A DNA stretch of 64,000 nt, from positions 11,129,501-11,193,500 of the forward strand of contig NC_092580.1 in the NCBI RefSeq assembly GCF_037975245.1. The letters run 5' to 3'. The position numbers and the translations under genes are program-made. Within the stretch, counting starts at the first letter, position 1. The number at the start of each line of letters is the position of its first letter. This document shows positions 1-13,209 of the stretch, in pieces. This DNA comes from Apostichopus japonicus (lineage: Eukaryota; Echinodermata; Holothuroidea; Aspidochirotida; Stichopodidae). The notes under the pieces are model-generated. The model ran no database searches. It saw nothing but the letters and a program-made list of their open reading frames with translations, and was not told where the DNA came from.

Positions 1-913
1 TAAGTACTAGTTAATTTAACATAGAGTGTGTGCAAGGCAGACTAGTAGTTATTGCAAAATTATAATCATAATCATAATTTATGGTGGCAAAGGACTTCTC
101 TGGTGTTAATATGCTTTGTAACTTGTTGCACAGGAGTATGTTGTACAATATAGAATAAAAAAATAGAAAATGTAGAAAATATGTCAAAGCTTTTGTACAA
201 ATTGGAAATCATCCAATTTTTTCATCATAATTGTTTCATCATAGACTGTATCTATATCGCTTCTAATTGGGTAAGTATCTTTAACCGTGGCGATTTAAAA
301 TGGTGAACATAAGGAGACACAAAGTTCGTACACTATCTTTGACTCCGAGATCCCTTACAATATTACATATGAGTAATGAACATCCAAAAATTTGCTCAGT
401 TCAGAAGATTTCATAGATGAAGACATCAGTACCAAAGTCTAGGCCCATTGTCACTCTATTAATCCATTGAATTGTAAAAAAATTGTAATATATAACGACT
501 ATACAAAATAGTATTCGGCAGGCCATCACCTTGTTCCACTTGTGAAGTTTGGCTGAAATGAGGAAAAGGAAGTGCTTAAAGAAGCGCTTGTAATTAAGGT
601 GCTTGAAACAATTACTTTGACGAAGAAACATCCAAAATCTTTTTCAAAATACTGATTCTTCAACAAGTACCAAGGAAATTGTATTTATATGGTAGTGATT
701 GACTCGCAATACCATTAGGATTTGCAGTCTGTGACTGCAGCTTGTCAATCTTCACCAAACTAGGTAGTACTGATAAGACAGTGCCCTTTGTTGAGTTTGG
801 GTATGGCTGGAGAGCTCCAATGTAAATATTAATATGACTGCAGACAGTTGTCAGAAGGGTACAAAGTTATAAAAATTCTTCTTTAATGAGTGAGTTAACT
901 AGCAAATACCAGT

Positions 914-1339
914 CAGGGCAAATTTTTAAGGATTATTTTTTCTGATTGTCCCTCAGACAACCAGGTCTTTACCTGTTGGTTTTCCAAACAGCTAAATTGG
1001 TTGTCTGAAGAAAGTTTAGCATAATGACAAAAAAAGATCAATGTAGGAGACATGTGTAGGTTTATGAGTAGATCTCCAGCTTCCAGGGCCAGTAAATCCC
1101 CCCTGGGGACTGGGGATGGATCAAAAGATTGCCACCAGATTGCTGTTTGTTTCGGTATCTGCAAAGTAATGGAGGCTGGTAGCAATTTTTCATGTTACGT
1201 ATTTGGGGGTATTTAGTTACAACGTAATCTGAATTTGATGTGTCCTACTCCCGACCTCCAAAACTGATGTTGGTTGTTTGAATGGAAATTTGTTTGTCTT
1301 TGATGACTGGACTAGTAATGTAGACCAAAAGTTGCCCTG
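914..1339. mobile_element. CAGGGCAA-ended MITE, copy 1
   Basis: Left end CAGGGCAAATTTTT and right end AAAAGTTGCCCTG are inverted repeats (CAGGGCAA). Flanks ATACCAGT and ATACAGT look like a degraded 8-bp duplication, which with the CA..TG ends suggests hAT. The interior aligns with 11450-11839 in the same orientation (shared GTGTAGGTTTATGAGTAGA-like, GGGTATTTAGTTACA and GATGTTGGTTGTTTGAA-like blocks). No coding capacity. Confidence 0.7.
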
Positions 1340-4300
1340 ATACAGTATTAGTGTCACCTGATCAATCATGTGATTCAGAAAACTCAGGTTGGGAACGATG
1401 TAAGGTACAGTAGCATACTCCATATAATTGCCTCATTGACTAACACACTAATGTGGTGTCTAAGTCATTGTAGAAGTTCTCACAAGCTGAACCCTACCCA
1501 TGTCTGGATAGCTGACAAGTTGGCCATCCATTGCACCATCAATTTTCTGTATGATGACATAAAAGATTTTTTCGCTATGAGAGGCTGAAGTTTTCGTCAC
1601 TCGTAAGCAAACCTCTTCACTCAGTGCTGTAAGAAAAGAACAATTTGTGTACGCTGCTCCTGGGAGATCTAAAGTGGTCTAAAAATTGCCTCAATTGACC
1701 CAATTTTTATACCACATGTACTTCCATTTGTGTACTCTGACATCCAAGTCACCAAAATGCAAAACAAAAACAGCTTTTGTTTCAACATATCCAAAAAATG
1801 ATGTTCTCCTGAATTCCTGATGCTTTTTGGCACTTTTCCTAAGGGAGAACATTTGGGTGGATTGATATACTATATGGAGTATGCCACATTGCGTGTGTAG
1901 TTTGAGATAGAAAATGGGGTGCAGTGGTCAACTACTGCACAAACTTGATTCCAACGGGAGGAGCAGAAGAGGAAACAGTCTCGGGTGGCACAAACATTTG
2001 AGGGGTAGTGGGACACTTGATATTGATTTGAAATAGGGGGTAAATCATGCACTACTGTTTGTACAGTATGTGCCTCAAAACTTTCCGAGTTGCCTCCAAA
2101 ATCTCCAGCCAAGTGGATCCTCTCTGCATTCCATAGTCTGTACCATAAACTTCAGTATCAGAATGTTTTGTGCTGAAGGCACTGTTTAGATACATTTTTC
2201 TTCATGTTGCAACAGCAGGGTTACTTTGTAAAGTTTACTTTTTGTTTTAAGTAATTTTCCAACAAAATTGCAACTTTTAATGCACTTTGAAATTAATACC
2301 CCCCCCCCACCCTCCAAAAAAAATAAAACCAAAAATTAAAAAAAATGTGCAGTCTCGCTCCACTGCCCTTGTGTTTGGACATTTCTGGATCAGTGTAAGT
2401 CCAAAAGAAAATAGCAGAAGGGAAAACCTTCATTTCTGTTTTCAAGGTTAGTCTCTGGGAAAGACTCAAGTTCCAACACGGTTGCAGAAACGTGTTCGGT
2501 TTTGGACTTGAACGCTCTGCAAATGTCAGATCTACTGTATTTAAATAAACAAACAAAGAATTTGACAAAGTCAAGGGAAGAGTTGTTGTGCATTATTGAT
2601 GATCTAATTTTGAGTATTGATTAAAATCTGTCATTCACAAAGAAACATGACAATGTGGTCTGTAACCTAAATTCCAGATGTCTCAGAATTAACCAAGAGA
2701 TCAGAACTCGACAAGAGGAATAATTGCGGACCACTTCGTACATTGCACAGGTACAGTATCACGTTATGTCACGTTGACATGTCTTGTCATAGCGTAGAGG
2801 ATGGTTGAGTCATCTCAGAGACAGAGAGAAGCAGAGAGTTGACAGCCAGAGGTGTCTCACACTCATGTGGACTGTCAAATATGTTACAAAAAAGAAAATG
2901 GCTATTGTAATTATAGAGACAAAGTTATGGAAAAGGATTTGTCATTGAAGTGTACCTGCAGATGTGGAACAAAGTCTTCATACTGTAACTGTACTGTCTT
3001 TTGTAGCTTGACATATATGTATACTGTATTTGAACATTTGCAGAGGAGTGGCTGCTATAAATTTTTATCCTTTAACCAAATTCCAGCTTCATAATACAAT
3101 GGGTTCCCCAGGCCCCCCCCCCTATGCTTCCTCCCTTCCTTCTTCCTCACCCCATATAGTTGTGAGACACAAAATTGTAACTATGAGTACTTAGCTAATG
3201 GTTGTAACAACATAGATAAGTAAGATCCTAGGTTTTATTGTGTCACATGTGTGAACATTACTCTACATGGTCAGCCTAACAATACAATGCTATTTATAAA
3301 CCATTGTCACAGCATGACATATTTTATAACCGTTCTCAGAATCCAACTTTGTAAAACTTTAACACACAGTTCACAAAGGTACAACAATACATGCAAAGAA
3401 TAGTTACATATTAAAAAACAAAAACAAGCAACAATGAATGTACTGTACGTTGCATGTGCATTATAACCACAAAAGGTACGGCCTGCAGTACCTCAGGACT
3501 AGAAGAAAAAGAATATTTTAAATGCATACTTTCTGTGGGTCACGTAAAAATGGTCCTTTTAAAAACTGCATTATGATTACCATAACTATGTGAGTCTGAG
3601 GTTGGTTCATTTGGTCAAGTGCAGCATGTTGCAACAATGCCTTGATGCAGTCATGGTACAGGAGTCAGTGCATGCTGGTATTAGACATCATACACCCATT
3701 TTAAACAGTACTGTACTCTAGCCTAAAGAACAGGCCAAGATAAAAACTTAATATCATTCATATCAATCTATCTCATGTCAGGGACTGTATTGTGTCAAGT
3801 GGGCTGCAGCTTGTCAAATTCATTGTGTGTGTTAGATGAATACACACAGATGTAGTAAACAACTCTTTTACAGTAAAATATTTTTAGAGAGGTTACGCAA
3901 ATGAAAATTTGTCTTTCGAAACGTAAATTGAAATTTTATGAAACAATTTTAATTTGAAAAATTGTAAATTAATGTATGTGCATTGTTTTTAACTCTTTAT
4001 CTTAAATGGATGTAAATAACCTTAAATATATTTAAACAAAAACTCAAGTCTAAATGTAACTCTCTTTTCAACCAAGCAACAGCCCCCTTGAAAGTTTCCA
4101 GGAAGGGAGGTCTCTCTTTTATTTTATTGCCCCCCCCCCCATAATTTTTGCATAAATTTAACTCTTAACCTGATTTTACTGTGCATATACTTCAGACTCA
4201 TAAGATTTTTTTAAATTCATATCCTTCATGGTCATCAATTTTTTTTTGATCATATCCTTCATGGTCATCTAAGAAATCATTAAACATTGTCTACTAGTGG

Positions 4301-5326
4301 CTCCTCCCTGATATGCAGTGAGTGATACCAGAGTAATCTATGCCTCTGAGGCTAGATTGCTGTCTGTTGTGACAGCCAAGCCTGTGATATTGTAGCCTGT
4401 AGTACAGAATGGTAGCCTCAATGCAGTCAGCTGAGGTCAATGACTAAATGTACTAGTACTAAAGTACACGACTCATTTACTAGCACTACCCAATATTAAG
4501 ACAGTTAAACTACGTAGAGTATCATCATGCCATCCTTGCAGGCATCTCATCCTACACTTATCCTGGACTTAAGCCATAAATATCAGTCCTTCAGTACTTA
4601 TGTACAGTACCAGAAGCTAGGAGAACTTTTGATCACATTGCTTAATGCTTATAATAATTCACCTTGAGACGTTATGCATTGCAAGCACAGTATGTACAGT
4701 ACAGTATATGCTTGATATTACTGAGGTATGCCATTAATTTCACTCAGTCATGACAGCCGGGCTATAAAGAAATGTCTCGATGCAGTCATCATAGGTCGAT
4801 GACTGCTGGGGCAAAATTAGCCTATACCCAGTAACACTCACTTCTACCCCCCCCCCCACCACCACCAAAGAACAAAAAGAACAGTCAAGCTAATGTGTTT
4901 ATATCATCTACGCCATACAAAAAAAATATTTCGTGGAAAGAATGTCTGTATTTATTTTGAGAGAGGCAAAGATAAAGCTGTTTGGGCGAGAGAAGTTTGC
5001 ACTTACAAAGTTATTCAACGACGGGACTGATTGGGGAGGTTACTGTAGTTATGTATACTGTGTGTAGCACATGGAATACCCAGAAAATTAAATTCTTTAC
5101 TGCTGAATACTAAGTACCTGCTGCGGAAGTGCAGTTTCTGTTGGGGACAGGATGTGGTTAACATAGTCTATTCCATAAATGGTTGGGGAGGGGGGGGGGG
5201 GAGAGCGAAAGTAGGGAAGGATGATGGAGATTGGATCTCATTTATTTCCTTCTCAAATCAAAAGGGATAACAGTGGATTAGATACACTTAGCTCTAATCA
5301 GTAGTAAGAAGAGATCATCATACAGT
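1340..5326. other. Non-coding stretch
   Basis: No gene seen. It contains C-runs of about ten bases (2299-2308, 3112-3122, 4130-4140, 4848-4858) and a G-run (about 5191-5200). A 38-bp direct duplication of TCATATCCTTCATGGTCATC lies at 4219-4270. Loosely similar blocks with GATGCAGTCATnnnnGGTC at 3641, 4421 and 4777 may be an old dispersed repeat. Confidence 0.6.
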
Positions 5327-5330
5327 AAGT

Positions 5331-8165
5331 GGGTCAGATCCAAAACCTCTGCCAATGTTATGGACGGAATTCACAGAGATAAAGTCCCATCAAAAATAGT
5401 GTGAGAGTTAGTATTTGGTAAGGTATGCATGATTGATCTAAGTTGGGATACCTCTACCATATAACGGAAAAAAATTAATTGGGTAGTGCAATATTAGTCT
5501 GAATATGCAAATTAGGTGTTCGTTATGGACGGAATCAGAAAAATGATCGATATCCACCAACCTTCATAGTGGGTCAAAACTCTGTGAAGTGTTCAGGATT
5601 TCAAAGTATCAGGTACTTTTCATCACAGGCCTGGTACCTTAGCTTTATCATACTCCCACTCATAATCTTCAATGTACCTCTATTAACCCACTACCCCAAA
5701 CCAAAATTCTGTGTTATGGACGGAATGTACAACGTTATGGACAGAAGGTTTTGTCCTGATTTAGGATCAACTCTTGAATTGTGAAGTGTGTGTTATAAGT
5801 TAATACTTATGGCCAATATGTGTAATAATATCAAATAAAATTGAATTTATTATAAGAAGGGAAAGAGCTAGTCCTGAAATAGGAATTGTTATGGACGGAA
5901 TGTTATGGACGGAAAGTATTGAATTAGCCTGAAATGAATTGCTACAGCACATGAAAAGTTTCACTCTTGCTGAAGGTACTCATCAGGTGGCTTTCAGCAC
6001 TATAAGCAGAGGCTGTCAGTACTTTTCCCATTTGTTTTTCTTCACTTTTGTGGCTTTACCTCCTTCAAACAATGCCAATGCAATCAAAGTTTCACCAGTC
6101 TGCAAAGCTTGTATGAAAGAAAACAACACATGCAAATAAAACTGTGGACATGGGAGGCCTGTATGGTTGAACAGTCATGAAAATTTGAAATAGACTTTTC
6201 AATCTCAACAAAATACATCGATTCATATTTGTCAAAATTTTTCGTCACCATCACAGCTCACAATCTCTTTGAAACTTGTCCCTAATATATTCAACCACCT
6301 TTGTTACAATTCCCACTTTGCTACTTGAAATTAGGAGGACAGGCTGTTCTAGTTTCCCCATGATCATTCCTAGTGGGATATTTGTCTCAGGTGATGGCCA
6401 GAAGAAAGTATTGGTAGGGCCCTTAGGGTGTAGGAAGGAGACATAGACATCATTACTGTCAACTGATATTTGGTCCACCTTTTCCAACCACCAGTCTCCT
6501 TCATACACAAAAACCATGTTGCATAAGGATGACAACTTGGATTTATAAGGGTCATTCCGTGTCAAATCAAGAATGGCTGTTGCTGCACCCTCTCCAAAAA
6601 TTCCCAAATTTTTTGTATGATTGGACCATCATGAAATAAGCACATTCTGAAAATTTCAGTTGCATTGCTTTCCAATTGGCCGATTTATCACACTTTGAAA
6701 TTCCGCAATTTGTCACCACCATGGCATTTTCTTGACTTTTGAGGTCTCATTTCTCAGCAATTAACCATTCTACTACCTTTCTATTACAGATGCCTATAGA
6801 GTCTATCCCATAGTATAGGAAAATTAAAAATTAGGCCACAAAAATATTGTCTTGTGGAGTTAGGTCCACTTAAAAGTGTCAAAATATAAGATTTTTGTAC
6901 TTTTCACTAAAAAATGTGCTATTTTTAGTGATGAATTGCTCCTAAACCATTGCTTCAGGGTACTTGATTCTTTCAGAGGTTATTATGTCTGGTACAAACA
7001 TTACAAAATAATGATTACAATGCTTTCCTATGATATGTTTGCAAGTTGTGCAACTCTAAAGTTGCTATTTCATGGTGCGATTCAGCATGAGGTAGGAGTT
7101 TTGATGCCAATTTTTTACCAAAGTAACCATGTTAGAGCTGTCAGGGTTTTATACTTCAACTATAAGTATAAAGTTCTTACCCCTAAACAAATTTCAGGGT
7201 TCTAGCTGTTCTCAATAATAATTTAAGAAGTTGTTAAGCTGCTCCGATGTACAAAAGAGGTCGTCTTTGACGGCCAATAACTCAAAATGTGTAATGTTGA
7301 AAAAATCTGATAATTTTTTCTGGAAGAGATATAGTACCACCCTGTTTGTACAAAAAATTTCAGGAGGGTGTTTTGCCTTATTTTGAAATGAAAAGTCCTC
7401 AAAGGATTTTTACAGAAATTTCCTCTTTTTTTTTTTTTTAAATTAGAGAAAACATCACCTGAAAGCCTAGAAAAATACTGTAATGTACATGTAAAAAAAG
7501 GTTTTCCATCCTAAATAACATTCATTCACATTTGATGTCTTTGATTTAACTTAATAAAAAGCATTCTGCATAGTTTTTCCAAAGAAAGTAATTTCCATCC
7601 ATAACATTCACATTCCGTCCATAACGTTTTCCTAATTCCATCCATAACACAGATGTTTCATTATACCCCAGCTTATCAATATGCAAGAATCTGGTAATTT
7701 TTCACTTCATCCTTAATGGCATTGATAACCTTCAGAAGATTACATGCAAATTTTATCACTGAAGTGAACTTTAAAATTGCCAGGAGATTAATGACATCAG
7801 GTAGCGTTATGGACGGAATTAATGATTTTCTTCTCGATTAGCATCTTAATTAGGGATGCCCTACTTAATTTTTCCAAACACTATTTTGGAGAGATCAGTA
7901 CCATAAACAATTATTCAGGTGCAGATTCCTGTGAATTCCATCATTCCTTGCAGTTCAGTGGCACAAATTGCTGTTTCCGTCCATAACGCTGGTTTAAGTG
8001 CATTGTTGATATAATTAAGCAGTACTCGTTAACAAAGAAACATACAAATTTAATTTTTTTGCCAAGCAAGCTTAAATTGTTCTTCTTTTGGACAAAACTA
8101 TCAAAATTGATAACTATGATCATCTAAATTTTAGCCCTGAGGTTGACAGGTTTTGGATCTGACCC
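5331..8165. mobile_element. 2.8-kb DNA transposon relic with subterminal repeats
   Basis: The ends are inverted copies of GGGTCAGATCCAAAACCT (5331-5348 and 8148-8165), flanked on both sides by AAGT (5327-5330 and 8166-8169), a 4-bp target-site duplication. Inside, the motif GTTATGGACGGAAT or a one-base variant recurs near the ends: direct at 5357, 5522, 5713, 5734, 5888, 5902 and 7805, inverted at 7593, 7613, 7637 and 7974. This layout is typical of subterminal transposase-binding sites. A minus-strand frame at 6251-6607 is the only protein-like remnant. The superfamily is not assigned; a 4-bp duplication fits several cut-and-paste groups. Confidence 0.85.
6251..6607 (-). pseudogene. Protein remnant inside the 5331-8165 transposon
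   Basis: An open frame of about 118 codons reads GDWWLEKVDQI, then DVYVSFLHPKGPTNTFFWP and ends in RDCEL. The pattern DWW..V...DV.V.FLHP.GP...F.WP is one I associate with repeated uncharacterised invertebrate proteins linked to mobile DNA; this association is from memory. No upstream in-frame extension could be followed, so it is probably the broken 3' end of the element's own gene. Confidence 0.5.
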
Positions 8166-8759
8166 AAGTATGTAACCAGGTAATATGTTAATGAGATCAT
8201 GTATAAATTATGAATCAAATGTACATTGAAATCACACTCAAAACAGTATCTATTGCAACCACATGTTACAGAACCATTTTCAAATTATCAGTCATTGTTC
8301 TCATACCTTTCTTCACAGGTTACTGTACAGTAATTAACTTGTGTCCATATTTGATGTAAAATTCTGCTCTGAGGAGCAACATAGCGGATCACATATTGTA
8401 TCTTGCAAATTGTATCGATAATTGAACACTGGGCCTATCAATAATAAATTTATTAATAATGTAGACCTATACAGAATAGTACCATAGATGTACAATATTA
8501 TAATTTGCACAACTTACAGTACAGTATGTGTGCAGTCCGATGTTTTGAACTGTTACTATATCTATGTACATCTATATACACATATATTCATCTATACACA
8601 TATATTATATATACATAAACACACATCTATACACATTTTATACATCTATGTGGAAGCAGGGAATAACATAGATCCAGTATCACATACTGTAGCAAAATGC
8701 TACACAAAATGGTCAAATTGCTGTACAAATCGAAAGATTCATTCATGCTCAGTATTTTA

Positions 8760-9282
8760 CACAGTTTTTAAGTACTGTACTGTACCATATTGAGACAAAT
8801 TTCAGATTTTTCAAAACTGCTACATGTATAACATTTGAACACTGAATTGAATATTCCCTGTCAAGTAAATACACAGTTTTTAAGTACTGTACCATATTGA
8901 GACAAATTTCAGATTTTTCAAAACTGCTACATAACATTTGAACACTGAATTGAATATTCCGTGCTGTCAAGTAAATACACAGTTTTTAAGTACTGTACCA
9001 TATTGAGACAAATTTCAGACTTTTCAAAACTGCTACATAACATTTCAACACTGAATTGAATATTCCCTGTCAAGTAAATACACAGTTTTTAAGTACTGTA
9101 CCATATTGAGACAAATTTCAGATTTTTTCAAAACTGCTACATAACATTTGAACACTGAATTGAATATTCCGGGCTGTCAAGTAAATACACAGTTTTTAAG
9201 TACTGTACCATATTGAGACAAATTTCAGACTTTTCAAAACTGCTACATAACATTTGAACACTGAATTGAATATTCCCTGTCA
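8760..9282. repeat. Tandem repeat, five copies of about 103-110 bp
   Basis: Copies begin ACAGTTTTTAAGTACTGTAC at about 8762, 8872, 8980, 9083 and 9189. Two unit types differ at the joint: ATTCCCTGTCAAG and ATTCCGTGCTGTCAAG (or GGGCTG). The copies with C or G at the TTTCAGATTTTTC site also alternate. It is preceded by TATACACATA-rich simple sequence (8560-8640). Confidence 0.9.
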
Positions 9283-9657
9283 ACATGTATATATTAAAAC
9301 TCATGGTGATGATCAAATTATGCTAAACACAGATTATAACATACATAGAGTAGGCCTAACTGATGATCACACATAGCAAATTGATCAGTATGAATTAAAT
9401 CCATAACTGTGACAAAATACCCTTGAAATGTACTGATCATGCACATACCATGGATCGGTGACATCATCTACTGCAGACGTACAGGTACAGTAGGTCAAGG
9501 GTCAATTAACTATATTGTTGTGTTATAGCTATCAATGATCAATATTGACAGTCAGTCAGTCCACTAATTCAGCAGCACTATATTACTAATAGAGCAGCTC
9601 CCATGCAGTAGTTAAAGATACATCACAAGTGGATTAATATTCTGGTGTAGCTGAGCA

Positions 9658-9978
9658 TAATAATAATAATTAATACAAATATTGAGGATTTATAAAGTGC
9701 AGACATATTCACTGATAACGGTGCTCAAGGCGCATCACAATATTATCCTGGTCAACGATAACCTGTCAAACATATAGAGACAATCCCTCCACATGGCAGC
9801 AGCTAAACAGCACCCAACTGACAGTTTATCTCACAGGTCCCCATTTATACACCTGGGTGAAGAGAGGCAATGGAGATTAAGTACCTTGCCCAAGGACACA
9901 ATATTCTGGCCAGGACTCGAACCTGCAAGCCTTAAATCACAAGTCCACTGCCTTAACCACTTGACCACAAAGCTCTCA
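9658..9978 (-). mobile_element. tRNA-headed SINE
   Basis: Minus strand: tRNA-like head with box A TGGTCAAGTGG and box B GGTTCGAGTCC, then the common invertebrate SINE core TGTCCTTGGGCAAGGTACTT. The 3' tail has GCGCCTTGAGCACC and ends in an (ATT)n run next to 9660. Full-length structure; mobilisation by a partner LINE is inferred. Confidence 0.85.
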
Positions 9979-9979
9979 C

Positions 9980-11449
9980 AGCATGTGGATCATACATACA
10001 GTAATCAAGTACTCAGATCTACAAATACCATGTATACACAAAAGTATATCATCATTATTAATGATCCGCACATCTGATCGCTGACAAGAATGACAGCCAT
10101 ACAATATCCATAGATTACGTAGAAGTGGATGGTAATCTGCTGTGTCAGTACTTACACGAACAAGTGGATCGTAAATAACTACAGTATAAAGGTAAATAAG
10201 TACTACAGATACTGTACAGTATATACATGTGGAGATAATCATTATTGATGATCCACATAACTAGCAATCACTAGCAATAAAAACATATATGTATACATTG
10301 ATAATTGGTAGATATAAAAGCACTTTAGCTAATGAATCAGTATCTGGAAGATACGTATATTAACAATAACCCAAAATTTTATATAGGAGAAAATAAATGT
10401 AACAAATGACGTACAAAATCCGGTATACTGTAGTTGATGAAGGTGTATTGTACTCTAGGGAATTATTGTAGGTCATCAGCTACAGTATGTGCAGTCCCAA
10501 CCATCTGCTGCTACTGTACTTTACTCTAGATACTGCACTGTACTTAACTGTACTTTACTGTACAGGACTGCACAGTACTGTACAGTCTGTACTTTACTTT
10601 ACTGTACAGGACTGCACTGTACAGTAATGTATTGTACAGTACTTAGTGTGATTCATGCGGCTACTCAGGCTGTAGAGTTATTTATCCCTTCTGCCCCCCT
10701 CCACTGGACTCAAATGCAGCAGATCGTATATAAATTACAATGATTTATGATATTGATTAAACTATACCCACAGCTTGTTATCCTATTAGCTCCTACAGCA
10801 TTTGTTACATGTTGACATCTTCATATTCTTATTATCCAGTACAAGAGGATAGCACGACCCCCGGTACTTTTCATCTTTTTTAGTTTTGGCAGAGGGTGAC
10901 CTTTCCTCCACTGGTAGATTACTACAGTACACAGTTTCTACAGTACATCCGTCCTTGTCCATACAGTTCTAGGTAGAGAAAAATTACACATACTGACTTC
11001 TTTAAAGCCCTCATTAAAGTTGGAAAAGAATTTTGAAGGAATCTCAATCATTCAGAGGGGAAGGCAGACAGTGAGTCGAATTTCAATCATTACCCCTTTG
11101 ATGTGCCCCCAAATGAGCACCGGCCAATCAGAAGACGAGACTCTGCTTAATCGCTTGTGGGTTCGGAAGGCATGGCGCACGGGTTCTGTTCCAGTCATGT
11201 TAATTTGCTCGATAATTAGGACGTAAAGGTTTAGTCGAGAAGATGAGGATGAACATTAAAGAAACGGGTCAAGTGAAGCGAGAGGCTCGTGCCAATCGAC
11301 TGTACGAAACTGTGTCCTTTTCCAGGGAATACTCCGCCTGAAGGACTCTTACGGGCCCGAGGCATGTTTATAATGCAACAGATGACTGTGTTTTATAGTA
11401 CACGGCAAAATCTGTCAGGATAACTTTCTGACTTTTTGGTCACAGTCTG
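9980..11449. other. Non-coding stretch with a CpG-richer block
   Basis: Mostly AT-rich with simple repeats. The block 11080-11370 is unique, CpG-richer (AGCACCGGCCAATCAGAAGACG; GTGAAGCGAGAGGCTCGTG compressed) and includes CCAAT and a GATAATTAG homeodomain-type site. It could be a regulatory element; no coding frame could be supported. Confidence 0.4.
10490..10650. repeat. TGTACTTTACTGTACAGGAC-type simple repeat
   Basis: Imperfect copies of ACTGTACTTTACTGTACAG, rich in the GTAC palindrome. The apparent Tyr/Cys/Leu-rich open frame here is a consequence of the repeat. Confidence 0.85.
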
Positions 11450-11839
11450 AATGGGCAAAATTTGGTTCTAGGGAAGAATATTGCAAAATACACATAGTAA
11501 TTTAAGAAAGACCAATATATGTACTGTATACTGTCTAGGTGAGATGTGTAGGTTTGATGAATAGAACACCAGCTTTGGGTCAGTAAAAACTCCCCTTTTG
11601 GGGTGTATCATGCGGTAGGCTTACTACTATTTTTTTTTACAGAGTGCTGGAGGGCTGAATAGCAATCGTTTTTCACCCATTTGAGGGTATTTAGTTACAG
11701 TGCAATACAAATTTGATGTAAACAACAACTGTAGTCCCCCGTCACACAACCTCCACAGCTGATTTTGGTCGTTCGAACAGAAATGTGGTCGCCTCGTACG
11801 ATCTCGTACGTTCTAACTACTGTCACAAAATTTGCCCTG
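11450..11839. mobile_element. CAGGGCAA-ended MITE, copy 2
   Basis: Diverged relative of 914-1339: the right end reads AAAATTTGCCCTG, the left end is decayed to GGGCAAAATTT. The order of internal blocks is kept (GTGTAGGTTTGATGAATAGA, GGGTATTTAGTTACA, GATTTTGGTCGTTCGAA). Confidence 0.6.
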
Positions 11840-12521
11840 GTAGTACTTTATACTGAACATTTACATTCTATGCACATTATTGACAAGTAGTTTAAATATA
11901 TTGAAAGCCCTTCTCCTGTATAAACAGCAATAGTTTAAGGTCATCACAGTATCTGTGAAGGTCACCTTAGGAGAAGTAATTTACTGTACATTATTTATTG
12001 TAAAGGGATTTTCCACTGACATTCAATTTGACACTTGTTGGGTAAGACAAAAATATTCCTTGGTGCAGTTATGCTTTAACTGAAATTTCTTATTTTTAAA
12101 TTTGAATTTTTCTCCACTTGGGATATGTTCATGTGGATTATTAATTTGCCATCGTGGGGGGAAAAAATGGTTTCTTTGTCAAAGAAAATGAAACACGTTA
12201 TGATGGTCTGTGATAATATTTTCATGGCACATACATGACCTTCAAAAATTTAATTTTCTAATATAAATCCACTTACCCTCTGGTTCACCTTTAAATGTGA
12301 TTGAGAGTTGGATTTTTTCAAGTTTTACTCTGATCTTAAAGCTTCTTCAAACTTCAAAATACATTTATTTCCCCTTGGAATCTGTATCATCTTCCTCCAG
12401 GTTATAAATGATTTTTTATTTTTAAAGTAAATTTGAAAAATAAAGGAAAATTTTGGCTAAATTGCCAGGAGGATTTCACTTGAATGTTGCCAGATACAAA
12501 ATTTATCAAACAAGAAAAAAA

Positions 12522-12730
12522 AATCATCTCATTATAATTAAAGATTTTTCTAACCCTGTAGAATCTATTGTTCCTCTTATGCAGTAGAAATTGTAACAGA
12601 TTTGAAAAAAAACATGAAAATTTATACACATTTGTAACATGAAAAAAAAGAATCATCTCATTATAATTAAGTTTTTTTCTAACCCTGTAGGATATATTTT
12701 TCATCTTATGCAGTAGAAAGATGTATACAG
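12522..12730. repeat. Two-copy tandem duplication, 129-bp period
   Basis: AATCATCTCATTATAATTAA, CTAACCCTGTAG and CTTATGCAGTAGAAA occur in the same order at 12522 and 12651. AT-rich and non-coding. Confidence 0.8.
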
Positions 12731-13209
12731 CAAATCCTTTAAATAATGGATCCATTCTGCCACATATCCTTTAAGCTTTGAGTCATGGTTTACTGTATGC
12801 TCAACAAGAGAACAGTAATCTTTCGGGGATGAATTGCTGTTTCTACTGGACTGTAAATAATTGTTCTTATTACTTGGGCGGCATTTGCGAAATGTCAGAG
12901 GTGGGATATAGTGCAGTTTAGATATTATCTATTTCTAGAGATCCCATTACGGATTTGTTTGAAAGTTTGTTAAAACGGAAAGCAGTCAGGTTTCAATTGA
13001 ACAGTGGTTCGTGTAAAGTGAGTAACAAAAAAAATTTGAGAGAATAAAAAATTGTTATATATGTCATGTCTGGTCGTTCTCGTCCATGATGGAGAATTGT
13101 GTTACTCTGGGACATTATTGTTATTTATGCAAAATGACATCTCAGGCTCAGGTTTTCCTTAATATTGCAGATGTGTTATTTTTTAGCCTTCTACCAGCTC
13201 GGTGCATGT

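Noticed and set aside
2852-3094. Cys-rich 80-codon frame resembling a small secreted peptide
   Set aside because: No ATG start (begins at GTG), no hydrophobic signal segment and no recognisable cysteine pattern.
12402-12755. 117-codon minus-strand frame with internal repeats
   Set aside because: Created by the 129-bp tandem duplication in AT-rich DNA; Lys/Asn/Phe-rich with no domain.
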